A stretch of 49,695 bases of DNA. It comes from Gammaproteobacteria bacterium (GTDB lineage: Bacteria; Pseudomonadota; Gammaproteobacteria; Pseudomonadales; Pseudohongiellaceae). The DNA lies in the NCBI GenBank assembly GCA_002731775.1, contig PCCP01000123.1, positions 1-49,695 on the forward strand, given 5' to 3'. The notes under the pieces are model-generated. The model was not told the DNA's origin. It searched no databases and was given only the letters and a program-made list of their open reading frames with translations. A program made the position numbers and the translations under genes. Positions 1 through 9,518 of this stretch are shown in pieces (positions within the stretch are counted from its first letter, which is position 1; every line of letters begins with the position of its first letter).

Positions 1-147
1 AACGTGGTCAGTGGGTTCAATCGTGCCATCTGCGTTGGCTTGCATGATTTCAATCTTCCATGTGCGGTCATCATCGCCCTGATATAGCTCTACAGGTGCA
101 TCTTCCCGCCACCCTGCTTGAGTCTTTAGGTAAAAACTTAATATCGA
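1..147 (-). CDS. Partial unknown coding fragment, no visible start
   Basis: Reading the minus strand with codons aligned to base 1, 49 codons are open below a TAG at 148-150. The residues look protein-like: AGWREDAPVELYQGDDD followed by TWKIEIMQANADG. No ATG, GTG or TTG is placed to start this stretch except an internal ATG at 43-45, so the 5' end is missing, frameshifted or degenerate. The neighbouring minus frame, open up to about 277, could be the displaced N-terminal part. The protein continues beyond the window. I do not recognise the family. Between here and pepQ (about 150-396) I see no other supported feature. Confidence 0.35.
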
Positions 148-396
148 CTAGATGTTGGTACCAGTAGCGGGTATCGATCCGGGAGCTGCCGTCACCCATT
201 GATGCTACGCGTGCTCTCACGGGAATCGGCATCATTACGTGCGCAAGCCCGGCTAATATATACTTCGGATAAGCCATCGCTTTCCGCTTCCATCTTTGCC
301 TGTTCCGACTGATGTTTGTATCCTATGAATGGCGGTATAATCCGCTCCCGGATCTCTAGTCGGCAAAAGACCGTAACCACCAGCAAGGCAGGCCCT

Positions 397-1746
397 GTGA
401 ATTCAAACAACTCTTCCACCGATTTGTCCAAGAGCTATGGCAATCACATCACCGAGCTTAGACGCAACTACGAATCCAGCCTGACTCATGTGAATAGCGA
501 GGACGGTGCTATCGGTATAGAGGGTGTGTTGATTCACAGTGGTAGCGAAGGCCACTATTTTGGTGATGATCGCATTATTCCCTTCCAGGCTTATGGGCAT
601 TTCCTGCATTGGTTGCCGGTTAACAGACCCGACCAGTTTGTCTATATTGCACCCACGCAACAGGTCATCTACTTTCAGGTGGTGCCTCAGGATTTCTGGT
701 ACGAGCAAACGATTAGGACTGACAGCAGCTGGCCCGAGCAATTTCAAATTATTAGGCTGACATCGCCAGGTGAGCTTGGCAAACACCTGCCCAATACTCG
801 AATCGCCTACCTCGGAGCGGAGACGGAATTCGCCAGCTCGATTGGCATCGATACAGAGCTAATCAATCCTGATGCGCTGCTGGCTTATCTGGATTTTCAA
901 CGGGCGATCAAGACCGATTATGAACTGGAACAATTGCGAGAGGCCAACCGAGTTGGCCTGCTTGGTCATGCCGCCGCAAGAGAGAGTTTTTTGCTTGGCG
1001 GCAGTGAGTATGACATCCATATGGCTTTTCTAAACGCCTGTGGAATATTGGAAGAACAAAGTCCCTATACCAATATCGTCGCACTGGATGAGAAATCGGC
1101 CATCTTGCACTATCAGCACAAGCGTCGTGGTTGTGCGCAAACCAGCCAGGTATTGCTCATCGATGCTGGCTGCCGGATAAATGGCTATGGCTCGGATATT
1201 ACCCGAACATCGATAAAAGAGACGGCAAACACCGTGTTCAAATCTCTGTTAACGGGTATGGAAAAACTGGAACTGGAACTGGTATCCCAGATCAAGCCAG
1301 GCATGGCCTATCAGGACTTGCACGACGACGCCCTGGCTGGCGTAGCGGATCTGTTGATTGAACATGATCTGTGCAAGCAGTCGCCAGCCGCGCTGATAGA
1401 TAAAAAAATACCACAACTTTTTATGCCCCATGGTGTCGGTCATTTGTTGGGCATACAGGTGCATGATGTCGGTGGTCAGCAGAAAGAACTTGCCGGCGGT
1501 AGTGCGCCACCCGCCGAGCACTCACCGGCACTGCGAAACACCCGCATCATGGAACAAAATATGGTGTTTACCGTGGAACCGGGTTTCTATTTCATTCCGC
1601 TGCTACTCGAGGCGGAGCGGGATCAAGCCAGGGGGAAATTTATTAACTGGAAACTCATAGATGAACTCTATCCCTGCGGCGGAATTCGGGTGGAAGACAA
1701 CGTTCGTGTTACCGACCAGGGCGTCGAAAATCTAAGCAGGCAGTGA
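397..1746 (+). CDS. pepQ: Xaa-Pro dipeptidase (M24 family)
   Basis: Cytoplasmic dimetal dipeptidase that cleaves Xaa-Pro dipeptides. The protein is about 449 aa, close to E. coli PepQ (443 aa). The pita-bread metal ligands are all visible: an Asp pair in LLIDAGCRINGYGSDITRT, His in PHGVGHLLGIQVHD, Glu in FTVEPGFYF and Glu in GGIRVEDNV. The open frame extends to 316, but I chose the GTG at 397. There the N-terminus (STDLSKSYGNHITEL) lines up with the PepQ start (SLYKNHIATL type), and a GGCAGG-like Shine-Dalgarno precedes it. It stands alone and converges with waaA. Family assignment is secure; the exact start is not. Confidence 0.93.
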   Translation: MNSNNSSTDLSKSYGNHITELRRNYESSLTHVNSEDGAIGIEGVLIHSGSEGHYFGDDRIIPFQAYGHFLHWLPVNRPDQFVYIAPTQQVIYFQVVPQDFWYEQTIRTDSSWPEQFQIIRLTSPGELGKHLPNTRIAYLGAETEFASSIGIDTELINPDALLAYLDFQRAIKTDYELEQLREANRVGLLGHAAARESFLLGGSEYDIHMAFLNACGILEEQSPYTNIVALDEKSAILHYQHKRRGCAQTSQVLLIDAGCRINGYGSDITRTSIKETANTVFKSLLTGMEKLELELVSQIKPGMAYQDLHDDALAGVADLLIEHDLCKQSPAALIDKKIPQLFMPHGVGHLLGIQVHDVGGQQKELAGGSAPPAEHSPALRNTRIMEQNMVFTVEPGFYFIPLLLEAERDQARGKFINWKLIDELYPCGGIRVEDNVRVTDQGVENLSRQ

Positions 1747-1831
1747 ATCGCCCTAATCCCGTGCCAGCCAGCACGCCCTGTGCTGGAGGAAAAATTGGCA
1801 GAGACAGGGAGGCGATTACTTCCGGCCTTTT

Positions 1832-3121
1832 TTAGCCGATTGCACGGCGAACGATTTTCATCATCGCGGGTAGCGCATCCTGGTTGGCTTGCACCAGTTG
1901 TTTCCCCGCAGCCCCCATGCGCTCCTGCTCGGCCTTATTGCTATTCAACTCTGTCAGCAGCCTGGCCAGTTCAGTTTCGTCTGCAACGGTTCTGAGAGCG
2001 CCAGCCTGTTCGAGTTGAGAGCAGATGTTGGCAAAATTATATTGCGAGGGCCCTACCACGACAGGTATGCCCAGGGCGGCAGGTTCCAGCACATTCTGAC
2101 AACCGGTATCAACCAGGCTACCACCTACAAATGCAATGTCCGCACATCGATAGTAGTTTTGCATCTCCCCCATGGAATCACCGACGATGATTTGGGTTGC
2201 ATCCTGCAACGAGGCCTGGATTGAATTCAGTTGGCTGCGCCGCTCGACTGTGAATCCTTTTTGCTGGCAGAGATTGACCACATTGTCAAAGCGCTCAGGA
2301 TGTCGCGGCACTAATAGCAGCAACATCGATGCATCAGACTGATGGCATTGTGCGAACGCCGCGAGGATTTTGTCTTCTTCTCCATCCCGCGTGCTTGCCG
2401 CAATTAACACCGTGCGGCCTGACTCCTTGAGGGACTCAAATATCGATCCAGGAGGCAACCCTGACGAGTCAATCTCCACGTTGAATTTTAGACTGCCAGT
2501 CACTTCAACTGCTTCCGGAGATGCTCCAAGTTCAATAAAGCGACGGGCATCGGCCTGCGACTGTGCCGCGATGCAATCGATCTCAGAGAGCATGAGTTTG
2601 CTTAGTTCTGAGACTATGCTATAAGCGCTAGCCGATCTTGCAGAGAGCCTGGCGTTGCCCAGAATTATCCTGACGCCGCTGCGATGGCAATAGTGGATAG
2701 TGTTTGGCCACAGCTCGGTCTCCATCAGGATCAACACTGTCGGACGCAGTGCATCGATAAATCTGCCGATGGCAGCGGGCAAGTCGTAGGGAATGTACTG
2801 GTGATAAACGCTGGCGCCAAACAGCGTTACAACTCTGTCTGAGCCGGTTGGTGTCACCGTGGTAATCATTATCTGCGTAGAGGGATATGCCTGCTGTAAC
2901 TGACGCACCAACGGCACAGAGGCTACGGTCTCACCCACCGAAACTGCATGAATCCAGATGGTTTGCATCGATGCCTGGAAGTCCTCGGGCAGGGAAGCCA
3001 GGGCAAAGCGTTCAGCCCATCTGCGTCTATAAGCTGGCGCCTTAAGCGATCTCCAGAGCAATTTTAATACGATGAAGGGTACTACGAGGTAAAAAAGCAA
3101 GCTATAAAAAAATCGATACAT
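1832..3121 (-). CDS. waaA: Kdo transferase (3-deoxy-D-manno-octulosonic acid transferase)
   Basis: Inner-membrane-anchored GT-B glycosyltransferase (GT30) that adds Kdo to lipid A precursor, the first core step. A membrane anchor near residues 1-22 (MYRFFYSLLFYLVVPFIV) precedes KAPAYRRRWAERF, as in E. coli WaaA. The motifs HAVSVGETVASVPLV, ETELWPN and FVGGSLVDTGCQNVLEPA are family hallmarks. The frame is open to a TTG at 3169, but the ATG at 3121 matches the family N-terminus and is preferred; neither has a strong ribosome binding site. The gene is divergent from the FAD oxidoreductase. It groups with hldE and the waa genes, as in Pseudomonas. Confidence 0.94.
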   Translation of the reverse strand: MYRFFYSLLFYLVVPFIVLKLLWRSLKAPAYRRRWAERFALASLPEDFQASMQTIWIHAVSVGETVASVPLVRQLQQAYPSTQIMITTVTPTGSDRVVTLFGASVYHQYIPYDLPAAIGRFIDALRPTVLILMETELWPNTIHYCHRSGVRIILGNARLSARSASAYSIVSELSKLMLSEIDCIAAQSQADARRFIELGASPEAVEVTGSLKFNVEIDSSGLPPGSIFESLKESGRTVLIAASTRDGEEDKILAAFAQCHQSDASMLLLLVPRHPERFDNVVNLCQQKGFTVERRSQLNSIQASLQDATQIIVGDSMGEMQNYYRCADIAFVGGSLVDTGCQNVLEPAALGIPVVVGPSQYNFANICSQLEQAGALRTVADETELARLLTELNSNKAEQERMGAAGKQLVQANQDALPAMMKIVRRAIG

Positions 3122-3293
3122 GAGAGCTGTCGGGCTGCCTCTTGGCTTGGGCTGCGGTTGGGAAATCAAACTTTAAGCCGATATACTCTTCTCTCATTTC
3201 CGTGTTTCCAACTCATCTAAGGAGAGAGAACAGGAAGCAGAGATAAGAGCAGGCGTACCAATCCCGACTTGAAGCAGAGGGCTAAGGTAACTA

Positions 3294-4493
3294 ATGACAT
3301 CCACGTATTCAACCGACATCGTCATCTTTGGTGGTGGCGTGGCCGGCTTGTGGCTATTGAACCGCTTGCGTAGCAATGGTTTTCACGCCATTTTGTTAGA
3401 AGCCGATACGCTTGGTGGCGGCCAGACTATTGCCTCCCAGGGAATTATCCATGGTGGTCTTAAGTATGCCTTGAGCGGATCATTCAGCGCTGCTGCCCAG
3501 GCTATTGCCGGCATGCCAGCTCGCTGGCGCGCGTGCTTGCAGGGAGAAGGGGATATCGATTTGCGTGGTTGTCGCCTGCGCAGTGAAAATTACTATATGT
3601 GGTCTCAAGCAGGATTTAGGTCCAGGCTGAAAACCTTTCTTGGCAGCAAAAGTCTTCGTGGTCGAGTAGAAGCGGTAGATAAATCCGCCTATCCAGAATT
3701 TTTCAAGCGAGCCACAGCGGCTGGCACACTGTACCAATTGCCGGATTTCGTTATAGATACCGAATCACTGCTCGCCGAACTAATTCGCAAACAAGAAAAT
3801 CATATCTACCGAATCGATGCAAGATCGCTCGCGTTCTACAAAAATAACGCGGGCGACATCGATCATCTCACTGTAAGCAACGGCGATCATTCCTTGCGTA
3901 TAGAATCCCAGCAATTTGTTTTCTGTGCTGGCGAAGGCAACGAAGGGCTAGTTTCCCGGGCAGGCTTGCTAAAGCCCCGGTCTCAGATCCGACCATTGCA
4001 CATGGTCTATGTGAAAAGACCCGAATTACCTGCCCTGTACGTACACTGTATCGGTGGCAGCTTCAGTCTCACGCCCAGACTAACCATTACTTCTCACGCC
4101 GCAGCGGACGGATCTATGGTTTGGTACCTGGGCGGCGAGCTGGCAGAAGCCGGTATCAACAGAAGCGCTGCAGACCAAGTGGCGGCCGCGACTGCGCTGC
4201 TACGGGAGTTGTTCCCCTGGCTGCACCTGGGCGACGCGCAATGGGGTTGCTTCACCATTAATCGGGCGGAAGCGAAACTCGACAGCAAATTTCGTCCCGA
4301 TGATGCTCTCTTTATCGAGGAAGCTAACGTGCTGGTGGCGTGGCCTACCAAGCTAAGCCTTGCGCCTTCCCTGGCCGATAAACTGATTGAACATTTGGCT
4401 GCAAAATCGATTACAGCGATAGCGGAAGACAACACAGTGGAACTGGATAAAGTACTAGCTCAACCAAAGATTGCCACTGCGCTCTGGAATTAA
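3294..4493 (+). CDS. FAD-dependent oxidoreductase (DAO / glycerol-3-phosphate dehydrogenase-like)
   Basis: 399-aa flavoprotein of the DAO superfamily. The N-terminal dinucleotide fold is clear: IVIFGGGVAGLWLLNRL (about residues 9-25, GxGxxG type) followed by an acidic strand end LLEAD, then the conserved QGIIHGGLKY. The substrate is unknown. It resembles glycerol-3-phosphate or hydroxyglutarate oxidases but is shorter than GlpD. The stop is 6 nt before the aldo/keto reductase start, so the two are probably co-transcribed. The same pair sits between waaA and hldE in Pseudomonas (established context), but I know of no proven LPS role. Confidence 0.82.
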   Translation: MTSTYSTDIVIFGGGVAGLWLLNRLRSNGFHAILLEADTLGGGQTIASQGIIHGGLKYALSGSFSAAAQAIAGMPARWRACLQGEGDIDLRGCRLRSENYYMWSQAGFRSRLKTFLGSKSLRGRVEAVDKSAYPEFFKRATAAGTLYQLPDFVIDTESLLAELIRKQENHIYRIDARSLAFYKNNAGDIDHLTVSNGDHSLRIESQQFVFCAGEGNEGLVSRAGLLKPRSQIRPLHMVYVKRPELPALYVHCIGGSFSLTPRLTITSHAAADGSMVWYLGGELAEAGINRSAADQVAAATALLRELFPWLHLGDAQWGCFTINRAEAKLDSKFRPDDALFIEEANVLVAWPTKLSLAPSLADKLIEHLAAKSITAIAEDNTVELDKVLAQPKIATALWN

Positions 4494-4499
4494 TGCATA

Positions 4500-5285
4500 G
4501 TGAGCTTAGCGAAGCGACAATTGGGCCAATCTTGCATCGATGTCTCGGTTTTAGGTTTGGGCACTGTAAAATTCGGCCGTAACCAGGGAGTAAAATATCC
4601 CACTACTTTTTCATTGCCTTCCGATCGGGAACTCATTGCAATGCTGGATCAGGCGAGAAGCCTGGGTATCAATTTGCTGGATACCGCTCCCGCTTATGGC
4701 AGTAGTGAGCAGCGCCTCGGCAGGCTACTGACTGATCGCCAGGATTGGGTGATCTGCACCAAAGTCGGCGAGGAGTTCCTCGACGGCAAATCCTTCTATG
4801 ATTTTACCGAAGCACACGTGCGGTATAGCATCGAACGCAGCCTACAAAATCTGAATACCGACTACCTGGATATCGTACTGGTACATTCTGATGGCAATGA
4901 CATGCATATCATCGAATCGACCGCGTGTCTGCCAACCCTGATGAAACTAAAGGAAAAGGGGCTGATTCGAGCGGTGGGCATGTCAACGAAGTCTCTGCAC
5001 GGGGGCTTAAAAGCCGTGGAGCTCAGCGATCTTGTCATGGTGACTTACAACCCGTCTACTACAGATGATGCCGAGGTAATTCGTTACGCAAATTCTCTGA
5101 ATAAGGGAGTGCTGATAAAGAAAGCTCTCAACAGCGGCCACGTCGCAACAGTCGGAGAGAATTCGATTGATAACAAATTGAAATTCGCCCTCACTCCCGC
5201 CGGGGTGAGTAGCGTAATCGTGGGAACTATCAGCCCGGAGCACCTGCGAGAGAATGTCGAGTCTGTTGTAAGAGCGTTCGCCTGA
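4500..5285 (+). CDS. Aldo/keto reductase family protein
   Basis: 261-aa TIM-barrel NAD(P)H oxidoreductase. Family motifs are GLGTVKFGRNQG near the N-terminus, LLDTAPAYGSSEQRLGRLL (catalytic Asp and Tyr region), a Lys in WVICTKVGE and the active-site His in VLVHSDG. It starts with GTG only 6 nt after the FAD oxidoreductase stop, suggesting translational coupling. It converges tail-to-tail with hldE, with 12 nt between the stops. The protein is somewhat shorter than the usual 300-330 aa. The substrate cannot be inferred. Confidence 0.85.
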   Translation: MSLAKRQLGQSCIDVSVLGLGTVKFGRNQGVKYPTTFSLPSDRELIAMLDQARSLGINLLDTAPAYGSSEQRLGRLLTDRQDWVICTKVGEEFLDGKSFYDFTEAHVRYSIERSLQNLNTDYLDIVLVHSDGNDMHIIESTACLPTLMKLKEKGLIRAVGMSTKSLHGGLKAVELSDLVMVTYNPSTTDDAEVIRYANSLNKGVLIKKALNSGHVATVGENSIDNKLKFALTPAGVSSVIVGTISPEHLRENVESVVRAFA

Positions 5286-5297
5286 TTACGGAGCCGA

Positions 5298-6728
5298 TCA
5301 ATCGCCTACTTCTTTCAGCTTCTCCATAATCGCCGAAGTGGAGCAATTATCCAGAAACTCCAGGGCTTTGACTTCACCATCGTAGGAATGCACAAAGTCA
5401 CCACCGATTACTTGCTCCAATGTATAGTCACCGCCTTTCACCAATATATCAGGCTTCAGAGATTTCAATAATGGTTCGGGCGTATCATCGGAAAAACTGA
5501 CTACCCAGTCCACAGCTTCCAATCCTGCCAGTACTGCCATGCGTCGCTCCACCGGGTTAATTGGGCGGCCTGCTCCTTTTAACCGGCGCACAGAATCATC
5601 ATCATTGATTGCAACCACAAGCCGATCCCCCAATTGCTTTGCTTCCGCCAGATAGCCAACATGCCCGGCATGAATAATGTCGAAGCAGCCATTGGTAAAG
5701 ACAATCTTCTCGCCGTGCTCCTTGGCATCTTGCACCGCGATCTGAAGCTGCTCCGCCGTCATAACGCCTCGACCAGAATTCTGTTCGGCCAATATAGCGC
5801 GCCGCAGTTCCGGGCCGCTGATTGCAGCAGTACCCAATTTCCCAACTACCAGTCCGGCCGCCAGATTCGCCAGCGCAGTGGCATCGGCAAGGCCGTCTCC
5901 AGCCGCCAGGGCCGAAGCCAGGACAGAGATCACGGTATCGCCGGCACCGGTCACGTCGAATACTTCCTGGGCTCGTGCTGGCAAATGCAGCTCAGGTGAA
6001 TCTGGACGGATCAGGGTCAAGCCCGCTTCACCGCGTGTGATCAGTAAAGCCTGCAAATTCAGATCTGACAATACCCGCAAGCCCTTGTTGACCAAATCGT
6101 CCTCATTGCTGCAATGACCGACTACCGATTCGAACTCACTCAAGTTCGGAGTGATCACGGTGGCGCCACGATATTTTTGGAAATCGGAACCCTTGGGATC
6201 GACGATGACTGGAATCTCTTGCTCGCGTGCGAGGTCAATAATTCCCGGAATGTCCTGCAACGCACCCTTGCCGTAATCTGACAGCACCAGGACCTGGGCA
6301 TTGGCAATCAAAGACGCAACTTTCTCATGCAATCCGGCAATATCCGAGGTTTGGAACTGCTGCTCAAAATCCAGCCGAATGAGTTGCTGATGCTGGCTGA
6401 TTACGCGCAATTTGGTGATCGTAGGTTTGTCGGGCGAGTGCAGAAATTCACAGTAGACGCCAGCCGCATTCAGCCTCGAACCCAGTTCCTTGCCGGCTTC
6501 GTCGTCACCGATGATTCCCACCAGAGTTGCGGCACTACCGAGCGCGGCAACGTTGAGTGCAACGTTGCCAGCACCGCCAGGCCGGTCTTCCATGTTGCCC
6601 ACCCGGACCACGGGAACAGGCGCTTCCGGGGATACCCGGTAGGCTGCTCCGTGCCAATATCTGTCCAGCATTACATCGCCCACCACCAGTAGTTTGGCCC
6701 GGTGGAATGGAGGCATTTCCAGTTTCAT
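5298..6728 (-). CDS. hldE: Bifunctional heptose 7-phosphate kinase / heptose 1-phosphate adenylyltransferase
   Basis: Makes ADP-heptose precursor for the LPS inner core. The N-terminal PfkB-type kinase spans about residues 1-318, with LLVVGDVMLDRYWHG at the start and the anion-hole/catalytic motif DVTGAGDTV. The C-terminal cytidylyltransferase-like domain (about 345-476) has FTNGCFDIIHAGHVGYL with its HxGH motif and a late VKGGDY. The total of 476 aa matches E. coli HldE (477). The ATG at 6728 is chosen over the upstream open frame because GGAG lies 8-9 nt before it and MKLEMPPFHRAKLLVVGDV aligns with family N-termini. It supplies substrate to WaaC and WaaF encoded in the same region. Confidence 0.96.
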   Translation of the reverse strand: MKLEMPPFHRAKLLVVGDVMLDRYWHGAAYRVSPEAPVPVVRVGNMEDRPGGAGNVALNVAALGSAATLVGIIGDDEAGKELGSRLNAAGVYCEFLHSPDKPTITKLRVISQHQQLIRLDFEQQFQTSDIAGLHEKVASLIANAQVLVLSDYGKGALQDIPGIIDLAREQEIPVIVDPKGSDFQKYRGATVITPNLSEFESVVGHCSNEDDLVNKGLRVLSDLNLQALLITRGEAGLTLIRPDSPELHLPARAQEVFDVTGAGDTVISVLASALAAGDGLADATALANLAAGLVVGKLGTAAISGPELRRAILAEQNSGRGVMTAEQLQIAVQDAKEHGEKIVFTNGCFDIIHAGHVGYLAEAKQLGDRLVVAINDDDSVRRLKGAGRPINPVERRMAVLAGLEAVDWVVSFSDDTPEPLLKSLKPDILVKGGDYTLEQVIGGDFVHSYDGEVKALEFLDNCSTSAIMEKLKEVGD

Positions 6729-7008
6729 TGGGCTATCTCCGGGTACGGACTTATGGTTAATTCCATGGCAGATGATCATAACACAGGGCTTCGTGTTAGT
6801 AGATTCGCGCGCACCGACCCCGGAATCGGGTTCTCACCAACGGAAACTGTGCAGATCGTGGGCCAGACTGAGTTTGCCTGCGGCTTCTGCTACAATTTGC
6901 GCTACACTCAGTAAACTACGAACGAAAAACTGCCTGGGGAGCCTCCGATCAAGTACACAATATCTCTTGCCTTCGGAGCAGGCGTAGATCAAGACGGTTC
7001 CTGGTTCC

Positions 7009-7938
7009 GTGTCTGAAGATTCTCAGCAAGTGATTCCCTTGCGCCAATTCACGGCGCCACGTTACTGGCTAACCTGGATTGGCCTGTTTCTAATGTGGGG
7101 TGTCGCACATCTGCCCTATTCCCTTCAACTCATGCTCGGCAGGCTACTGGGCTTACTCGGGTATTATCTGGCGCGGCAACGACGACATGTGTGTGAAGTC
7201 AACCTCAAGCTGTGCTTCCCCGAATTATCACAAACTGAACACCGCAAACTGGTGAAGAAAACCTTCTCCTCAAACGGTATTGGCCTAGTTGAGACCGCAA
7301 TGGCATGGTTTGGAGATCCGGAGGTTTACCGTCCCATGGTCAAGGTTTCGGGTTTGGAAAATATTGATCTCGCCCTTGCCCAGGGCAGGGGTGTACTACT
7401 TCTATGTGCGCATTTTTCGACTCTGGATTTTGGCGGGATGATGATCAGTATGTTCAAGGATATGGACGCAACCTTTCGTCCCAACAAGAATCCTTTGTTT
7501 GACGCGGTCATGATGAATGCCAGGCTGCGATTCTGCGTCCGGATCTTTGATCGCAAGAATGTGCGGGGCGCCATGCGTAGTTTGAAATCTGGCCACATTC
7601 TCTGGTATGCACCGGATCAGGATTATGGCGCCAAGTACTCGGTGTTTGTCCCTTTCTTTGCTCACCCCGCCGCCACTATCACAGCCACAGCCAGATTTGC
7701 AAAAGTTAACCATTCTCCGGTTATATTCTGTAGCCATTATCGGAATGAAGATAACTCAGGTTATCATCTGTATTTTAGTAAACAGCTGGAAAACTACCCC
7801 AGCGATGATGAGGCCGCTGATGCCACCACCATCAACCAGATTATTGAAGAGGCCATCCGAAAGCAGCCCGACCAGTACCTGTGGTTGCACAAACGCTTTA
7901 AAACCCAAGCTGCCGGCAAGGCGGCCAGGCCCTATTAA
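7009..7938 (+). CDS. lpxL: Lipid A biosynthesis acyltransferase (LpxL/HtrB-type)
   Basis: 309-aa inner-membrane acyltransferase that adds a secondary acyl chain to Kdo2-lipid IVA. It has an N-terminal membrane segment at about residues 20-50 (YWLTWIGLFLMWGV), the catalytic HX4D motif in HFSTLDFGG and the downstream block GHILWYAPDQDYG, typical of the LpxL/LpxM family. The start is GTG. The 280-nt spacer to hldE (6729-7008) shows nothing I can assign. The membrane glycosyltransferase-like gene follows after 17 nt. LpxL is favoured over LpxM by overall pattern only, so the symbol is provisional. Confidence 0.86.
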   Translation: MSEDSQQVIPLRQFTAPRYWLTWIGLFLMWGVAHLPYSLQLMLGRLLGLLGYYLARQRRHVCEVNLKLCFPELSQTEHRKLVKKTFSSNGIGLVETAMAWFGDPEVYRPMVKVSGLENIDLALAQGRGVLLLCAHFSTLDFGGMMISMFKDMDATFRPNKNPLFDAVMMNARLRFCVRIFDRKNVRGAMRSLKSGHILWYAPDQDYGAKYSVFVPFFAHPAATITATARFAKVNHSPVIFCSHYRNEDNSGYHLYFSKQLENYPSDDEAADATTINQIIEEAIRKQPDQYLWLHKRFKTQAAGKAARPY

Positions 7939-7955
7939 GTGAAGATATTTTTACT

Positions 7956-9467
7956 ATGAATTTCAACTGGCGCCAAGTCGACATTCGAATCTATGCAGTA
8001 CTCACCAGCCTGTTTATTTCGACATTCACAATCCTGGTTCCGCAACACACCAACGATGATGCCTATGCTTACATCAGAACCGCTGAAATATTCAGTACAG
8101 ACGGTTTTTCGGCGGCCTTTCAACACTATTCATGGGCTAGCTATTCGATTCTAATTTCCCTGCTTGGGCTTCTCGGTATTAAGCTTTTCACCGCTGCCTA
8201 TCTTATCAATGCCTTGTTTTTCGCACTGTTGGTCTTTGCCTTTATTAGCATCGTCAAGGAAATAGACGATTCAGAATCCTTGCTCGTTTTTGCCGCCGTA
8301 AGCATACTCGTCTATCCAGAACTAAATGAGTATCGCTATTTTGTTATTCGAGATGTCGGCTTCTGGGCATTCTCAGTTTTTGCATTATGGCAGTTTCTGC
8401 TCTACACGAAGCAGCCCATATTAAAGTATGGACTGGGGTTTTGTGTCTCCCTGATAGTGGCAACGATGTTACGTGTCGAAGCGATTGTCTATCTGCTGAT
8501 GACGCCTTTCGCGCTTTTGCTGGATTATAGGTTCGAACTACAACAGCGCCGCAATCGTTTCCTCAAACTCATTCAGATCATCGGCGCCGCAGCAGGTGCC
8601 AGCTTCATTCTGCTGCTTCTGATTGGACTGAATATTCAGCAATTGTTTCTGGAATTTGTATCTGTCTACAAGCCATTCCTGCTCGATCTATTTAGTCCGG
8701 ATGCGGCAGAGTCTTATGAAATTAGCCGAGCCCTGTTTAACGAGCATGCTGCGGCTTACTCCCAGGAGTACATCGCCTTGTTTATAGTCGCCGGATTGAC
8801 GGCGATGCTTTTCGCGAAACTGATAAGCGGCATTGGCGGACCTTATCTCGTTGTTCTCATCTTTGGCCTTTTTGGAAGAAAACTACGTCTGAATAGACAC
8901 ATCGCACTGCCCATTGTCTTCTACTTGCTGGTAAATCTTCTAATTCTTTTTGCCTTCGTTTTTGTAACTCGTTATCTTAGCAGCCGTTATACGATTTTGA
9001 TGTGCATACTCCTTGGACTATTTATTCCTCTGATTCTTTTCAGGCTGCTACAAAATGCCAGATCGAATCGAAAGAATTTTGTGAAGATCTTTATCGTGCT
9101 GTTCGTTACTTACTGCGTGATAGATTCCTACTATAGCTTCGGAAGACCCAAAGACTACATCGATAACGCAATAGACTGGATAGTCCAGCAGAGGGAAACG
9201 CCTGGCGGACTGGTGACTAACAGTCATGCCCTGGCCTATAACAGTGGCAAGATTGAGGATTATGATAAGACCCTGTTCAATCTTACGGCGATTGATATTC
9301 TTGACACGGCACCTGGTGATTTGGTAGCCGTAGAGTTACGCTATGAGATGGAACAGCTGTTTTCCAGTGACGACATAGCCAGGGTCCTCGAGTTGGAGAT
9401 TGAGTTTTCCGATGCGGACAGGCGACGTATTGCTATTTATCGGCGCATCCAGGGCTCGCCGCTTTAG
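7956..9467 (+). CDS. Polytopic membrane protein, glycosyltransferase (GT39/ArnT)-like
   Basis: 503 aa with around ten or more hydrophobic segments and a C-terminal soluble tail of about 100 residues. The first periplasmic loop contains an acidic pair in HTNDDAYAYI, in the position of the catalytic Asp of GT-C lipid-linked-sugar transferases (PMT/ArnT type). That motif and the LPS context suggest a sugar or aminosugar transfer to core or lipid A, which is inference. It probably follows lpxL in one transcript (17-nt gap). Its TAG stop coincides with the start of a dispersed repeat copy. A different lipid-linked substrate or an O-antigen role is equally possible. Confidence 0.6.
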   Translation: MNFNWRQVDIRIYAVLTSLFISTFTILVPQHTNDDAYAYIRTAEIFSTDGFSAAFQHYSWASYSILISLLGLLGIKLFTAAYLINALFFALLVFAFISIVKEIDDSESLLVFAAVSILVYPELNEYRYFVIRDVGFWAFSVFALWQFLLYTKQPILKYGLGFCVSLIVATMLRVEAIVYLLMTPFALLLDYRFELQQRRNRFLKLIQIIGAAAGASFILLLLIGLNIQQLFLEFVSVYKPFLLDLFSPDAAESYEISRALFNEHAAAYSQEYIALFIVAGLTAMLFAKLISGIGGPYLVVLIFGLFGRKLRLNRHIALPIVFYLLVNLLILFAFVFVTRYLSSRYTILMCILLGLFIPLILFRLLQNARSNRKNFVKIFIVLFVTYCVIDSYYSFGRPKDYIDNAIDWIVQQRETPGGLVTNSHALAYNSGKIEDYDKTLFNLTAIDILDTAPGDLVAVELRYEMEQLFSSDDIARVLELEIEFSDADRRRIAIYRRIQGSPL

Positions 9468-9512
9468 CGCACCTTTGAACAACGCAGTAATGTCTCAGCG
9501 GATCCTGAGGCG
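9467..9512 (+). repeat. Dispersed repeat, copy A
   Basis: The sequence starts GCGCACCTTTGAACAACGCA and continues AGTAATGTCTCAGCGG. It shares about 27 of 34 bases with the copy at 37979 and its first half with the copy at 43198. It begins at the last base of the TAG stop of the membrane protein gene. Internally CTCAG/CTGAG can form a short hairpin on either strand. It lies in the gap between two convergent genes. It resembles a mobile-element terminus or MITE remnant, but no transposase is adjacent. Confidence 0.55.
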
Positions 9513-9518
9513 AAGGCA

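Noticed and set aside
1768-1786. Terminator between pepQ and waaA
   Set aside because: A 7-bp CCAGCAC/GTGCTGG hairpin exists, but neither strand has a T-run after it.
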